DNA of 64,000 bases from Poteriospumella lacustris. Its lineage: Eukaryota; Sar; Chrysophyceae; Chromulinales; Dinobryaceae. A program made the position numbers and the translations under genes. The notes under the pieces are model-generated. The model ran no database searches, had not been told where the DNA came from, and saw nothing but the letters and a program-made list of their open reading frames with translations. The stretch covers positions 22,396-86,395 of the forward strand of contig SMOI01000108.1 of the NCBI GenBank assembly GCA_008000375.1, read 5' to 3'. Of the stretch, positions 43,575-53,949 are shown piece after piece (positions within the stretch are counted from its first letter, which is position 1; the number at the start of each line of letters is the position of its first letter).

Positions 43575-44840
43575 ATGTCAGCCGCTGCAGCAGGTGTCAC
43601 ACCCAGTCAAAGAAAGAGAAAGTACGACTACTTTACTCGGGCTGCGAAGAATCGAAGCGCCGACATCGAGGATGATCTCACGGACGCACAACTGGTGACG
43701 ACCGTCATGAATTACAGCATCGATCCGTATGATTTCGATGATGAACAGCTCTTCAAAATGGCGCTCATTATCTTCCGCTACTACGACTTGCCGAATGAAT
43801 TTGACATCGACGAAACCACCATCGTCCATTTCTTCCGCATCGTTCGCGAAATGTACGAATCCGAAAATTACTTTCACAATTTTAAGCACGCCTGGGGCGT
43901 GATGCACATGTGCTTCCAAATCCTGAAGAACGGTGGCGAGCGATTTCTGGATCGCTTCGATGTGTTCACGGTGTTGATTGCGGCGTTGTGTCACGACGTA
44001 CGTCACCCCGGTAACTCCAACGCGTACGAGGTCGCAACCGAGAGTTACGTCAGCAAAAAGTTCTCCAAAGTCAACGAAGTCTGCGTGTTGGAGCGTTATC
44101 ATGCCCACGTGACGGCGTCGATTTTGTTGACGGAAGACGACGTCGGCTACAACCTGTTGTCCAGCATGAACCAAGCCGATCGTGAGCGTTTCGTGCAGCA
44201 GGTAGACTTCATCATTTTGGGCACGGACATGGCAAAGCACGTGATTTTAGTCAACGAGGCGCGTGATTTTGCGAGTCGGGCCACATCGGAAATCCTGCAG
44301 TGCAACTCGACCTCGTCAAATGTCTCGGCGAACAGCCAAGCGTCATCGGCCCAACGATCGAGTGTACGATTACAACGGGGCCGGAAATCACAGAATTCTT
44401 CGCGCGATGAGCAAGACGATGAGCCATCGCAGGAGAGCAAGAGTCCGCGTAGCCCCCGCAACTTGTCGATCATGGTTTCGCGACATGTGTCGACACAACT
44501 TCTCCCCGATGCCGATGCTCGTTTGCATTTGAAACGTGTCATCGTGCATAGTGCGGATATTGGAGCACAAACACAATCCATTGAAGTCGCCTTGAAATGG
44601 GTGGATCGTGTGTATTCGGAATACCGAGATCAAGCGGAAAGAGAGCGTAATTTGGGCATCATGACGTCCCCGTTCTTGCACGACTTGAAAGAAGACACCA
44701 AAGTCTTCTCGACGCAGTATTCCTTCATCAACGATGTGGTGGAACCCATTTGGGTGGCATTGACGACATTGATTCCTGATTTACGTTTTGCGCTCGATCA
44801 ATTGGTCGCGAACAAGACGTATTACCAGGGCCTCTTTTGA
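43575..44840 (+). CDS. Class I 3',5'-cyclic-nucleotide phosphodiesterase
   Basis: Intronless, 421 residues, ATG at 43575. Catalytic domain only, with all HD-type metal ligands: YFHNFKHAWGVMH (family YHNxxHAxDV), ALCHDVRHPGNSN (HDxxHPG), YHAHV, and HSADIGAQTQS (family H-x-A-D). The purine-clamp Gln is plausible in the C-terminal STQYSFINDVVEP, where human PDEs have GQxxF. An insert of about 70 residues rich in Ser, Arg and Gln (NSTSSNVSANSQASSAQRSS and on) splits the domain between 240 and 310. No GAF, PAS or transmembrane regulatory part is present upstream within this frame. It hydrolyses cAMP and/or cGMP; the specificity cannot be told from sequence. Confidence 0.92.
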   Translation: MSAAAAGVTPSQRKRKYDYFTRAAKNRSADIEDDLTDAQLVTTVMNYSIDPYDFDDEQLFKMALIIFRYYDLPNEFDIDETTIVHFFRIVREMYESENYFHNFKHAWGVMHMCFQILKNGGERFLDRFDVFTVLIAALCHDVRHPGNSNAYEVATESYVSKKFSKVNEVCVLERYHAHVTASILLTEDDVGYNLLSSMNQADRERFVQQVDFIILGTDMAKHVILVNEARDFASRATSEILQCNSTSSNVSANSQASSAQRSSVRLQRGRKSQNSSRDEQDDEPSQESKSPRSPRNLSIMVSRHVSTQLLPDADARLHLKRVIVHSADIGAQTQSIEVALKWVDRVYSEYRDQAERERNLGIMTSPFLHDLKEDTKVFSTQYSFINDVVEPIWVALTTLIPDLRFALDQLVANKTYYQGLF

Positions 44841-47800
44841 TGTGGAAGCCATCCCATCCGCCTTTGTCGATCGCGCTCGCACGTGGTCTCTCGGATGGTC
44901 TATCAATCCGGCCACATATCACCACGCCACGTGCGCAGCATTTCATTTCACTTGTTTGTTTCGTTTGTGCACTCCGCCGCAATCCGCCCCGCTCTGTGTC
45001 GTCTCGTACGGCGTTCTCCCTCGCCCCACCGAGTGCACGCGAGGAGGCAAAGCTTTCTACTTCTCCCAAATTCGCGACAATCCCGTTCTCCCACCCCCCG
45101 TCACGTTCGTTCCCTGACATTGATTTCTCGTTTTTTCACCCCTTCACCCCTCCCACTCCCTCCTCTTCCCCCCTATTAAGGCTGGTCATAATGGTCGCGT
45201 GTGTTGAGTATTGCTTGCTGCATCTTCATGTGCCTGAATTGCCCCCCATTCGTTGTTGTTTCATCACCCCTTTTCCCACCCTCTGAGATCTCCCTCGGTC
45301 TGCCTGTCGCCCGCTGTGGTCTGATTTCCACGGGCGGTCAAATTTGGGGAGGCTACTGGACCTGAGTCTCAGGCGGCCTACCCATGGCAGAGCGATCTGG
45401 TGCGAGACCGCCCGCAATATGAACGCAACCAGCGGCATCAACAAAAACAAAATCCAAAACAATTAATATTTCTTAGCGGCCTACGAGGTGGTGGACAGTA
45501 GCCTCACCCGTGTTCTCGATCGAGGGACCGGTGCAGGAGCTGGTCCTGTGGTTTGTATTCCTTCGGTACGTTGTGATTGTGTATATATCCGCCCGTCTTC
45601 CCACCAGCAGTATGTACGCCTCCTATCTGTGTTCTTCGCGTATTCACACGGCAAAATAGCGCCTATCGGGGGGGGGGCTGTTGCTTGGTGCTCTTCTGCT
45701 GTGCCTCTCTGACTCGTTGTGTACACAGACCATACGTCCGTTCCTTCTCTTCGCGTCACTCGTCCTCTGCTCGTTTCTCTGTTGTTTCTGCCGCTCTCCC
45801 TTCCGCTACTTCTCATTCGCGATCGCTGATGATGCTTGTACTTGATTTGAGTTGTCTACATTGGTTTGGTGTCCGTGGCTGTGGCTGTGGCTGTGGCACT
45901 GGTGGTGCCGCCTCTTGTGTCTGTGGCTGTGTCTATGTTGTTGTCTGTGTCGCTCTTGATTTGAACTCCTTTCGCGCCTGTTTCTGCCGCCGCGTCGTCT
46001 TGCGAGCGCGCGCAATGGTTGTTTGCTACCCATCGGTGTACGAGGCGCCCTGCCCTCTCCCCCCCCTTTTGTTCTGTGGTGGTTTTTCGCTGTTTTTCGT
46101 GTCTCAAATTACAGTTGGCCCTGGGGCAGCAGTGGCGTCGACTCCCTCTCACCCACCCCAAATGCCCGCTGTCTCAGCTCAATGTCCATCGCTGACATCG
46201 TCGTGTGTCTTGTCGTGTCTCGCCCTGTACATACCTTTATACCCAACGTGGAGGTGCACGGTATCGCTGTTCTTCATTCCCCTGCGTATGGGGCGGGAAG
46301 TATCCCTCTCCGCCTTCGTGTCGTTGTTTCTTGCGCATGTGGTTGGTCAGGCTCGGATGCCGCGTACGCGGCGTGGTGTTCGTTTCGTGCGATCCGCGTC
46401 GACTCCGGTTCGAATCGACTCTGGTCCGGTTCGGTCCGGTCCCCGTGCCTCCGCCCTTTCTCCCTTCCCTGTCTGTCTGTCTGTCTCGCTGTTGATTTAC
46501 CCAGTTTATCGCGTCCCTTGTCTCTTCCGCCACCTCCCCCACACCCACTCCCCCCCTGCCTCTCTGCCTCTCAGCAGGTGCGCTTCCTCTCTCGTATGAC
46601 ACGATCAGACGGCGGGATATCACCCGCCAACCGTCGCTCTGTTGTCCGATGGCAGGAAGGCGTACCGGCCCCTCGAGAGGCCTCCCACCCCACATTTCGA
46701 CGTGCATTATGTCACCTGCATTATGTCGACTCGCAGAGGCGCCCCCCTCCCGTGTCCCTCCTCGTCTCGTCTTCTCCTCTCCCTGCTGCTCCTGCCACTG
46801 CCACTACCACTGCCACTGTCGCAGCTACTGCCGCTGCTACTGCTACTGCTTCCCTTAGTGTTTCATTTGGTTTTGTTGAGCTTCCGTATTCGTTCGTCGT
46901 CGACATTTGTCGGGGGAAGGGGCCGGCGATCCACCGCCGCTTTCCCCCGCCGTGTTTAATGTGAACGGTCTTAACTACGTTTCGTTGTGTCTGGGACGGG
47001 TGTGTTTCTGTGCGAGTTTGAACGTCGCTGAGGGGAGAACTGCCCGCCCCGACGCCTCCTCTGAGAGGTGAGAAGGGTCTGATCTGTTGCGTCGTTGTTG
47101 TCGCTGGAATCGTTGACCACCGATCGATCGATGTGCGCGTTTCTGGGTACATCGTCGTCTCTGCTTGTTGCTGTTCTGGTGCACGTTCTGTTCTGTCATC
47201 GCTGTCCTCACCCACCGCCTTGGCAAGGCTCTGGCTCTTGTCCCCGCCCGCGTTACATTGTCTCTCTGTCCGACCTGCAGCAGCAGCTGCGGTCTTCCAC
47301 GTTGTCTGTTTCTCGATCTCCTCCGCGCTCGGTGCCACCCCCCCCCCCACCTCCCCCGCGGCTGCTCCATCTCTGATTGCTCCGATCTGTGTCGCTGCCT
47401 AGACTTCCTCATTCGCCACTCCCCCACCATCGCTGATATGTCCACCCCCTCCCTTCCCCTCCTCTGCCCCCCGCGTCATCCGAATCGCATGCCCACCTCC
47501 TTCTACCCCCTACCTGTTCCTCTTCGCGTTGTCGTCGTCGTCGTTGTTGTTGTTGTTGTCGCCGCCGCCCGGTCCTGTCGGCGCGGCGGCTGTCCCATCG
47601 CTGGTCCCTTTTCCTATCCCCCCTCCCTTCGTCCCTTGTCCCTCGCCCCGTTTCTCAGTTGCTTCGGAGGGACGACGACGTGGACGGTGCGGGGCGCACG
47701 GTCGGGGCGGAGCGGGTCGAGGCGGGGCGCCTCTCGTGGCATCGCACTCGCCCCGCCCCCGCCCCGACCGCTGCTCTTGCACTTTGCTTCGTGTGTCGCC

Positions 47801-48049
47801 GTGGTAGCTTTGTAATTACCGTAGTATGTACTATAGCAGTAGTAACTCCCACTGCCACTCACACTGCTGCCCAGCGGCGCTGTTCGTTGTGGGCTCCGTA
47901 GGCGTAGCGAACGGTCGGCCGGCCGAGGCGAGGCGAGTCGAGGCGCTGTAGCGTGTGCGAGGCGGACCGCAGCGGATGGATGGAAACGAATCGAGTCAGT
48001 TAGTACGAGCTATGGGCTTAACGGAGAGAGGACTAAACAGGTGCGGGGT
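44841..48049. other. 3.2-kb gene-free, pyrimidine-rich region
   Basis: No protein family is recognisable on either strand. The plus strand is C/T-rich over most of the length, with tracts such as tgtctgtctgtctgtctcgctg-like runs near 46480, a GTGGCT run near 45880, poly-G and poly-C runs, and GT/CT mixtures. Long open frames exist (for example 45577-46599) but they have Cys/Ser/Pro-rich low-complexity content with no conserved blocks. It is the longest gap in the window and lies between two converging genes. A possible structured RNA is listed at 45331-45413. Very long 3' UTRs or a regulatory or replication element are possible. Confidence 0.5.
45331..45413. ncRNA. Possible structured RNA closed by a 9-bp stem
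   Basis: cgggcggtc (45331-45339) pairs perfectly with gaccgcccg (45405-45413). Inside, cctgag-tctcagg forms a second hairpin at about 45361-45373. The whole resembles a compact cloverleaf-sized RNA of 83 nt, but neither strand has the A/B boxes of a tRNA, and tRNA-Sec, 5S, U1-U6 and SRP signatures were looked for and not found. Strand is undetermined. It stands out because it is balanced in base composition within the C/T-rich gap. Confidence 0.25.
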
Positions 48050-50502
48050 CTACGCGTTGCGGTAGTAGCGTTTGCCCAATCGACCTTCGATTTCGGCCTG
48101 CGCTTGCAGCATCCGCGCCATCCACATGACGTCGACTTCGTCTTTCACGTTATGGCCATGGCCATCGCTGTGACTCGTCGGTGTCTGCTGTGGTGGAGCG
48201 TCTCGTCGCTTCGTCTCCGCTTCGCCGTCGAGCGGTGGGCGTGTGCTGGGCGATGTGGAGGCGAGGGTCTTGCGCGCACGTGTGTGGACGCTGCTGTCGT
48301 CGAAGTCGTCGTCGCGGTCGGCGGCGTCGTGAATGGACCGGTGATGGCGCTGCAGATGGGATGGCGCGGTGGCGTGCAACGGACGCGCCGCCGGTGGACG
48401 GTGCGGTGCGGACGTCGGTCGAGTCTTCGACGCCGACGACGACGGCACCGCGGCCGGCGATCGGCTACGTGCGGTCTGTGGTACTCTGGTCTCCGCGGTA
48501 GGTGCCGTGGGGCTGGGCGAGGCCGCGCGACGGGCGACGGGCGATACCGACCGCGGTGCGGGCAGCAGCGCCGACGCCATCGCCGCGGCCCCCGCCGTAC
48601 CGATCACCGGCGACTCGCCGAAGTTGTTCTGCTCGCTCTCGATGAACGACAGAAACTCTTGCATGTTGATCTCTCCGTCGCCGTCGAGATCGAACCGGTC
48701 GATGAGAATCTCCAGTTGTTCCTTCGGCAGCGTCATGCCAAAGGCCTTCAAGACCCGTTGGAACTCCTTCACGTCGAGGTTGCCGTCGCCGTTGATGTCG
48801 CTGCGGTGGAAACGTTCTTTGATCTGCGCAAAGGTGAGTCCTTTCGTCTTGCGTTGCCATTGACGAACCAGTCCACGGCGATTGAAAAACGCCCAGACGA
48901 ACTCGCCGTAGTGGACGGAGCCACTGCCGTCGGGGTCGAAGTGCCTATCACCACAAAACAGTCACAGTCAGTCACAGTCACAGTCACAATCGCAGGCAGC
49001 GCCAACGGGTGGATCACACCAACCAAAACGTACTTGAAGATGGCATTCATCGTGGGGATGTCGAGCTTCACACCCATGCGCAAGAACGCCTGGGCCATTT
49101 CCATCGGTGACAAGAAGCCATCGCCTGACGAGTCGAACTCTTCAAACACTTGTTTCAGGTTCAACTTGAACGACGAAATGTTCGCGGCGGCACGTCGAAT
49201 CGCATCCATCGCCTGCGTGATCAGTGAATCTTCATCCAGCCGTCGCATGGCTTCTTCGTCGAGATCTAACGCATGACGCCGGCCGCAGGAATCCCAGTAG
49301 TATTTGCGCATGGTCATCTCGACGGCGGGGTTCTTCAGCGAACTGGTCGCCTTCGGAGGCAATGGGCCCGGCCCGATCACGGGGCCTTTCATCGACTTAC
49401 CACGTCGATTCGCAAAACCTGGAGGAGCCAAGGTCCGTTGAATCAATTGTTGTCCGCGCATGACGCGGTTCCGTTGTCGGCGGATGTCGTCTTCGATGTC
49501 TTCTTCGATCTTCTTCAGCGTCATCAGCTCTTGGTTCGCTTCCGTCAAGAAGCGATTGCCTCCCTGCGATTCTTTCAGCGTTTCTTTGATCTTGCGATGC
49601 TTCTCGGCGGATTGCTCTTGACGTGTCTTGGCGACTTCCATGATGCGTCGTCGCTCGTCCATTTTGCGTTCGATGTCCTTGCGCGCGCGCTCGATGTCAC
49701 TGCAGACGCGCCAGTGATCGGACGACCACGTGTGGGTCTTCATCACTTGGCGTGCACCATCACGGCCTTGAACACGTCCTCCAGAACGTAGCGTTTCCAA
49801 CGTTCGCGACTTGCCCAGCAACTGTTTGGTCATGGCGAACATGCCCAAGTCGTCGCCGTGTTTGAAGTGCACCGACTTCGCGAAACTCTCCGTTTTCGCA
49901 TGGCCTGTGCCACTGAACGACTCGCCGACCTGGCCTTGTCCCGTCTTGCGGTGTAGACTGGTGGTGAACATGGTGTCTTCGCCTTGATTGCGGTAGACAT
50001 CCTCGTCCCGCGTCGAGTACGCCGCCGCAATCGTCGCCGTCTTCGCAAACGGATTGTCTACACTGTGTCGCTTCCAATCCAATAAGCGTGCATCGCTCTC
50101 TTCCAGCGATTTGCCGCCAAAGACTAATTCCATGTCGTTGTCGGGAGAAGATCGAGGATACAGCTCCATGCGGTTCAACATCCACATGAGCAGGTCTTCC
50201 TGCTTCGGTGTCTTCGCGAATTTGACGAAGCGAGTGATGGTCTCATCGATGCGAGAGGGCACTAAGATAGCTGGGAATCGAATGTATTTGCCTTCCAGCC
50301 AGGCCCGAAGCTCCTTTGCCAATTCGTCTTTGAACACGTCGGTGCGAACTTCGTCGTTCGTTTCTAAATTGATGATGAAGACCAGCACATAAGGTTCTTC
50401 GCATTCGTACACTCGAAGCTCGCCACTCGTTAATTCTCCGTTTGTCAGGCGGAATTTCATGCGCTTTTTCAGCACCAGCACTGTATCGACTTCCAACTCC
50501 AT
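48050..50502 (-). CDS. Four-EF-hand protein with coiled coil, uncharacterised
   Basis: Two exons, 49034-50502 and 48050-48944, with an 89-nt intron (48945-49033) that restores the second EF-hand. 787 residues from the ATG at 50502. The N-terminal 110 residues form an unrecognised globular part (RLTNGELTSGELRVYECEEP). A Lys/Arg/Glu-rich helical region follows (about 260-370). Four EF-hands have good calcium loops: DSSGDGFLSPME, DPDGSGSVHYGE, DINGDGNLDVKE and DLDGDGEINMQE. The C-terminal 200 residues are Ser/Pro/Arg/Ala-rich and disordered. Calcium sensing is near certain from the loops. A ciliary or cytoskeletal role would fit the window but has no direct evidence. The intron contains a GTGACT-type tandem. 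Confidence 0.8.
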
Positions 50503-50996
50503 TGCACTCGATAGCCTCTGTTGGCTCTGTTTGACTTGTTGTAACCGTTTGATGCGAAACCGTACTCTATCGATCGCGAGTACCAAGAGGAGATATAGTA
50601 ACTTCTGTGTTGATTCTCAGGGTTGAATCCATCGCAGATAGATCCTTCAGATTAGAGACCAAGCCAAGTTGATCTGACTTGGTGGGACGTTGAGACGGCA
50701 TCATCGTCAAAGACTTGTAACGGTCACACGATGAACACAGAACGTCACAGACTTGGCGTGTTTCTGTGCATCTGTGTGTTCGCTTGTTTTTGAAACGCTT
50801 TTCCCATCGCCGGGCGTCGCCGCCTGTTGAGGGTGAACGTTGTTTGAAATTCCATGGTTTAGCATCGTTGATGGATTGTTTTCAACACCGGTGATTGCCA
50901 ATCGCATATCGTATGCACGAATATCCTCCATCTCATCGCCTCGTTGTTTGATATTGTTTCGAAGTTAATCGCGGCACTTGTGTGTACCAAAAGAGA
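50503..50996. promoter_or_regulatory. Divergent upstream region
   Basis: 494 bp between divergent starts. No gene or named site is recognised. Confidence 0.4.
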
Positions 50997-51596
50997 ATGA
51001 CCGAAGTCTCCTATGAAGAAGTTACCAAAGTGGTGGATAAGTTGCTGGAAAAGGCTGGCAAAGATCCACGCTTGACTCCAAAGATCCTTCGCTTGAAGGC
51101 AGAATCGAAAATGCAGCTTCCAGCTGGGTCATTGAAGAAATTCAGAAACGATATCAAGGATTTAATTTGGCAATGGTGGGAGGACGACCAGCTCCACACC
51201 TTGCAGCAACTGGTGCTGCTGACCAGAGCATTGCAACTAAATCCTTTATTGAAAGGAATGAAGGAGATGTCAAGTGTTACAGAGCGAGTGGAAGTATTAA
51301 CTGCCAGGTCTGATATTCTGACCGTTACTTGCGTCTGATTGTCATTGAATCTAATCGATGCAATATTGGGGACCGTGCGCTCTAGGCTAAAAGAAAAGAA
51401 CATAAAATTTTCTCCTTGTCCAACTAATGAGGAAATTGAAGAAGCAAGGGTGGAAACAGAACGACAGAAGAGCTTGGAAGAGGTTGACCCGTCATTGATC
51501 ATCGATGGAAAGCGGAAAAGAGTAGAAGATGTGAAGGTAGAAGGGAATGATGCCAAGAAGCGTATCGTTGATGACGATGAAGAGGCCGAGTTTTAA
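50997..51596 (+). CDS. Small nuclear-type protein with DEK-C-like N-terminus and acidic end
   Basis: Two exons, 50997-51307 and 51386-51596, with a 78-nt intron. 173 residues from the ATG at 50997 (a GTG-led extension is ignored). Residues 1-55 (SYEEVTKVVDKLLEKAGKDP, then ILRLKAESKMQLPAGSLKKF and RNDIKDLI) have the helix pattern of the DEK C-terminal domain, a small DNA-binding fold. Then a helical stretch and a C-terminal part with a basic GKRKRVEDVK (possible nuclear localisation signal) and acidic end DDDEEAEF. Chromatin-associated function is likely, but the family match is weak. The start of an SWIB/MDM2-linked regulator or a histone chaperone are alternatives. Confidence 0.5.
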
Positions 51597-51834
51597 GCTA
51601 TTTTTGACTGTAGAGAAGTCTTTTTGTACAAAGTTGTAGAAGTATTATCGTCGCATGACTTCGCAGTTCACAAGTGTGTTCAACTGTCGCCTTCAGAGTT
51701 TCCTCCAGCTGCCTGTAATAATAGATGCAAGCATTTTCCTCTTCGTGGTCATTTGTAATGGACAGGGCAATGAAATACTTATGAAACGGAAATACACGAA
51801 GGGCGGGATGAGGAGACCGCGTCGAACACAGAAA
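51597..51834. other. Convergent 3' region
   Basis: 238 bp between two 3' ends. Nothing else is seen. Confidence 0.35.
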
Positions 51835-52605
51835 CTACGATTGTTGAGCTTCGAAAGACGCTTTCATTCGCTCGTAACGCTGGCGTTTGTTCTCTGACTC
51901 GATTTGTTTCGCTCTCTGATTGTCCATAGTTTCCAGAGTGCGGTGTCGCGTGCCCAGGGCGGCTATGACAATGTCGTTCCATTCATCTGGTCTTTTTTCG
52001 GGGAAATGCTGCTTCACATGCTGAACCATTGAGTCGTGTGGAATTGATGAGGCGGCCATTCTGCTTAAATCGTCAACTAATTTCGAATCCACGCTGTGTC
52101 TCGATAAAATACCCTGAAGATTTCCGCTTTGCGTTTTGCGAGACTTCGCTTCTTCACGAAGCTGTGTCATTCGATCCTTAGCCATCTTTCGCTGCTCCTC
52201 GTCAAAGATCTGGCGGCGCTTTGCCGATACATCCGAACTATCCGCGGAGAATTCGATTGTGGATGGGGTGGAAGGAGCTGACTCATGCAACGATTTGGCC
52301 TTTTCTTGGGCCTCCTGAGCATGTGCGTGCGCCGCTTGGATACGGTCATTGTTTGCCCGGCGGATTTCGTTCATATTAGCGTCCAATCTGGCACGATATT
52401 CCTCGAGAGCTTCCTGTTGGCCCTGGACTTGTGCGAGAATATTTTTTACCATGTCTGAGTCGCAAATGACCGGCGTGATGATGCTGAGGATCACCAGCGC
52501 GATGAAAAAGAAGAGAAGCGCCATGGAGTTCTGTGTGCGTAAGAAGATTCCACACAATATTTTCCAAGTCGATGAAGCCTTTTTGATTGAATAGTGGTAA
52601 TCCAT
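51835..52605 (-). CDS. Signal-anchored coiled-coil protein, unrecognised
   Basis: Intronless, 256 residues from the ATG at 52605. A second in-frame ATG at 52524 would place the hydrophobic segment (MALLFFFIALVILSIITPVI) at the extreme N-terminus, which is the more usual signal-anchor layout, giving 229 residues. The rest is hydrophilic and helical: a coiled coil (VQGQQEALEEYRARLDANMN ...), an Arg/Lys/Gln-rich middle and a C-terminal helical part (VKQHFPEKRPDEWNDIVIAA). Soluble part probably cytosolic or lumenal depending on orientation; I do not recognise the family. Confidence 0.6.
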   Translation of the reverse strand: MDYHYSIKKASSTWKILCGIFLRTQNSMALLFFFIALVILSIITPVICDSDMVKNILAQVQGQQEALEEYRARLDANMNEIRRANNDRIQAAHAHAQEAQEKAKSLHESAPSTPSTIEFSADSSDVSAKRRQIFDEEQRKMAKDRMTQLREEAKSRKTQSGNLQGILSRHSVDSKLVDDLSRMAASSIPHDSMVQHVKQHFPEKRPDEWNDIVIAALGTRHRTLETMDNQRAKQIESENKRQRYERMKASFEAQQS

Positions 52606-53098
52606 ACAAAGTCATTGAGTAGTTTGAGTTCGAGTTACATAGTTCTCGGAGTTCGGTCACTCCGCCGGCGGGGAATGCGATCCAGAGGCGTTTCATATTT
52701 GCGCCAAACGAGATTTTCAGAAATATCGATTTATCTAAAGACCGCAATAGTGCAGTTGTAACCACACTTTTGGGAGGATTCTCGTCGATCCAACGGCTAC
52801 TTTGATCCCTCTGCTGTTGCAGCACTCGACGTTGGTCGTCGTCGCCTTTTGCAGCAGTGAAAGAGACCTGGGGCCAATCGATGATTTTACGAGCGACGAC
52901 CTGTTTTTCTTTTCTTCGCCTCTTGTGATTATATTGCTTTCCACGGTGGTGATCAAACAAGGCAACCAATTTTCGGCCTGTTTTTTTATCCGGTGGAGCA
53001 GTGTCGTATCTCCGTCGACTTTTGCATTTGTTGACGAGAATAAAAAACAAACGGACTGTCAATAATCGCTTTCAACAGCGTGTGTCCATTCCATTCCA
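52606..53098. promoter_or_regulatory. Divergent upstream region
   Basis: 493 bp. Minus-strand frames stay open for long stretches here, so an extra 5' exon of the signal-anchored protein is conceivable, but no conserved protein or good splice pair stands out. Confidence 0.35.
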
Positions 53099-53949
53099 AT
53101 GTCACTACGAGCAGTCACTGCTTTTCCTATCCACGATGAAAATGAAAGTTCTTTCCACCGCGGCATTTTGAAGCAAAAGGATGCTGGTCCGGTATTGAAC
53201 GATGCCTCGTCGGGTGTACCATCCGTGGTTAAGCCCACCCTGGCTCCCAAGAGTGAACGAAAGGCCCTTTCTACATTAAATAACAATGCACTCAACTCGC
53301 GAGTGCTGCCTAGCACCGGGAAGTTGGGATTGGGCAAGCAAGGTGCTCCAGGATCCATCTTGAAGCCCTTCGCGACCGAGAAAAAGCCCAAAATCCAATT
53401 CCTCCCGGTTTCTACGACCTTGCCTGCCCCTGTTGCTTCTCAGGTCTATATCCCTGCGGTATGTCATGGATCGCATCACCTCTCATGTGAGCAATATCGT
53501 CCATGAACCCCCCCCCCCCATCCTTTGTCGTACAGGACGAAGAGCTCGTTTGCTCGGGCAGCACGGCTGCTGCCCAGTGGGACAGCCTCCAAGATCCTCT
53601 GGATAGCTCTTTGCTACAATACGAGAAAATGCAGTTGTTGGCTGCTGCAGATGAAGAGCGTAAGTCGCGTCGGGTCGCCCATTGGCATTCGACGACTCGT
53701 AACAATGTGGGGTCCTGGTTCCCCCTGCCACTACAGGTGAACACGATCGCTTGGAACAGGAGGAACGTGATCGACAGCGTGCTGCCAACGTCATGTTGGA
53801 AGAGCTAGCCAAAGGTATGTGTGTTTGTGTAGTTTCTTTGTTGCTGGCAGCAGCGTATGTCGACTGTGGCCTCATTGTTACCGATGGGATGCGTAGAAAT
53901 GACCGACATGTTCGAGGACCACTTCGCCGCCATCGACTACTTCACGTGA
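53099..53949 (+). CDS. Short four-exon protein with securin-like features
   Basis: Four exons: 53099-53458, 53536-53659, 53737-53814 and 53897-53949; introns of 77, 77 and 82 nt, all GT-AG and frame-restoring. 204 residues. The N-terminal half is basic and disordered and carries RKALSTLNN, a good destruction box (RxxLxxxxN) very like the RKALGTVN of human securin, plus a KEN-like HDENES upstream. The second half is acidic: DEELVCSGSTAAAQWDSLQD, a charged helix (EREHDRLEQEERDRQRAANV) and a final EMTDMFEDHFAAIDYF. Size, basic-to-acidic layout and D-box fit the separase inhibitor securin, which has almost no primary sequence conservation. The call is therefore a hypothesis. Any other APC/C substrate or a plain disordered protein would fit as well. 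Confidence 0.4.

Noticed and set aside
46400-46440. tRNA T-arm-like word ggttcgaatc
   Set aside because: No acceptor stem, D-arm or anticodon arm can be placed around it on either strand.
45577-46599. A 340-residue open frame in the gene-poor gap
   Set aside because: Cys/Ser/Val-rich, biased by CT and GT tracts, with overlapping frames equally open. No motif.
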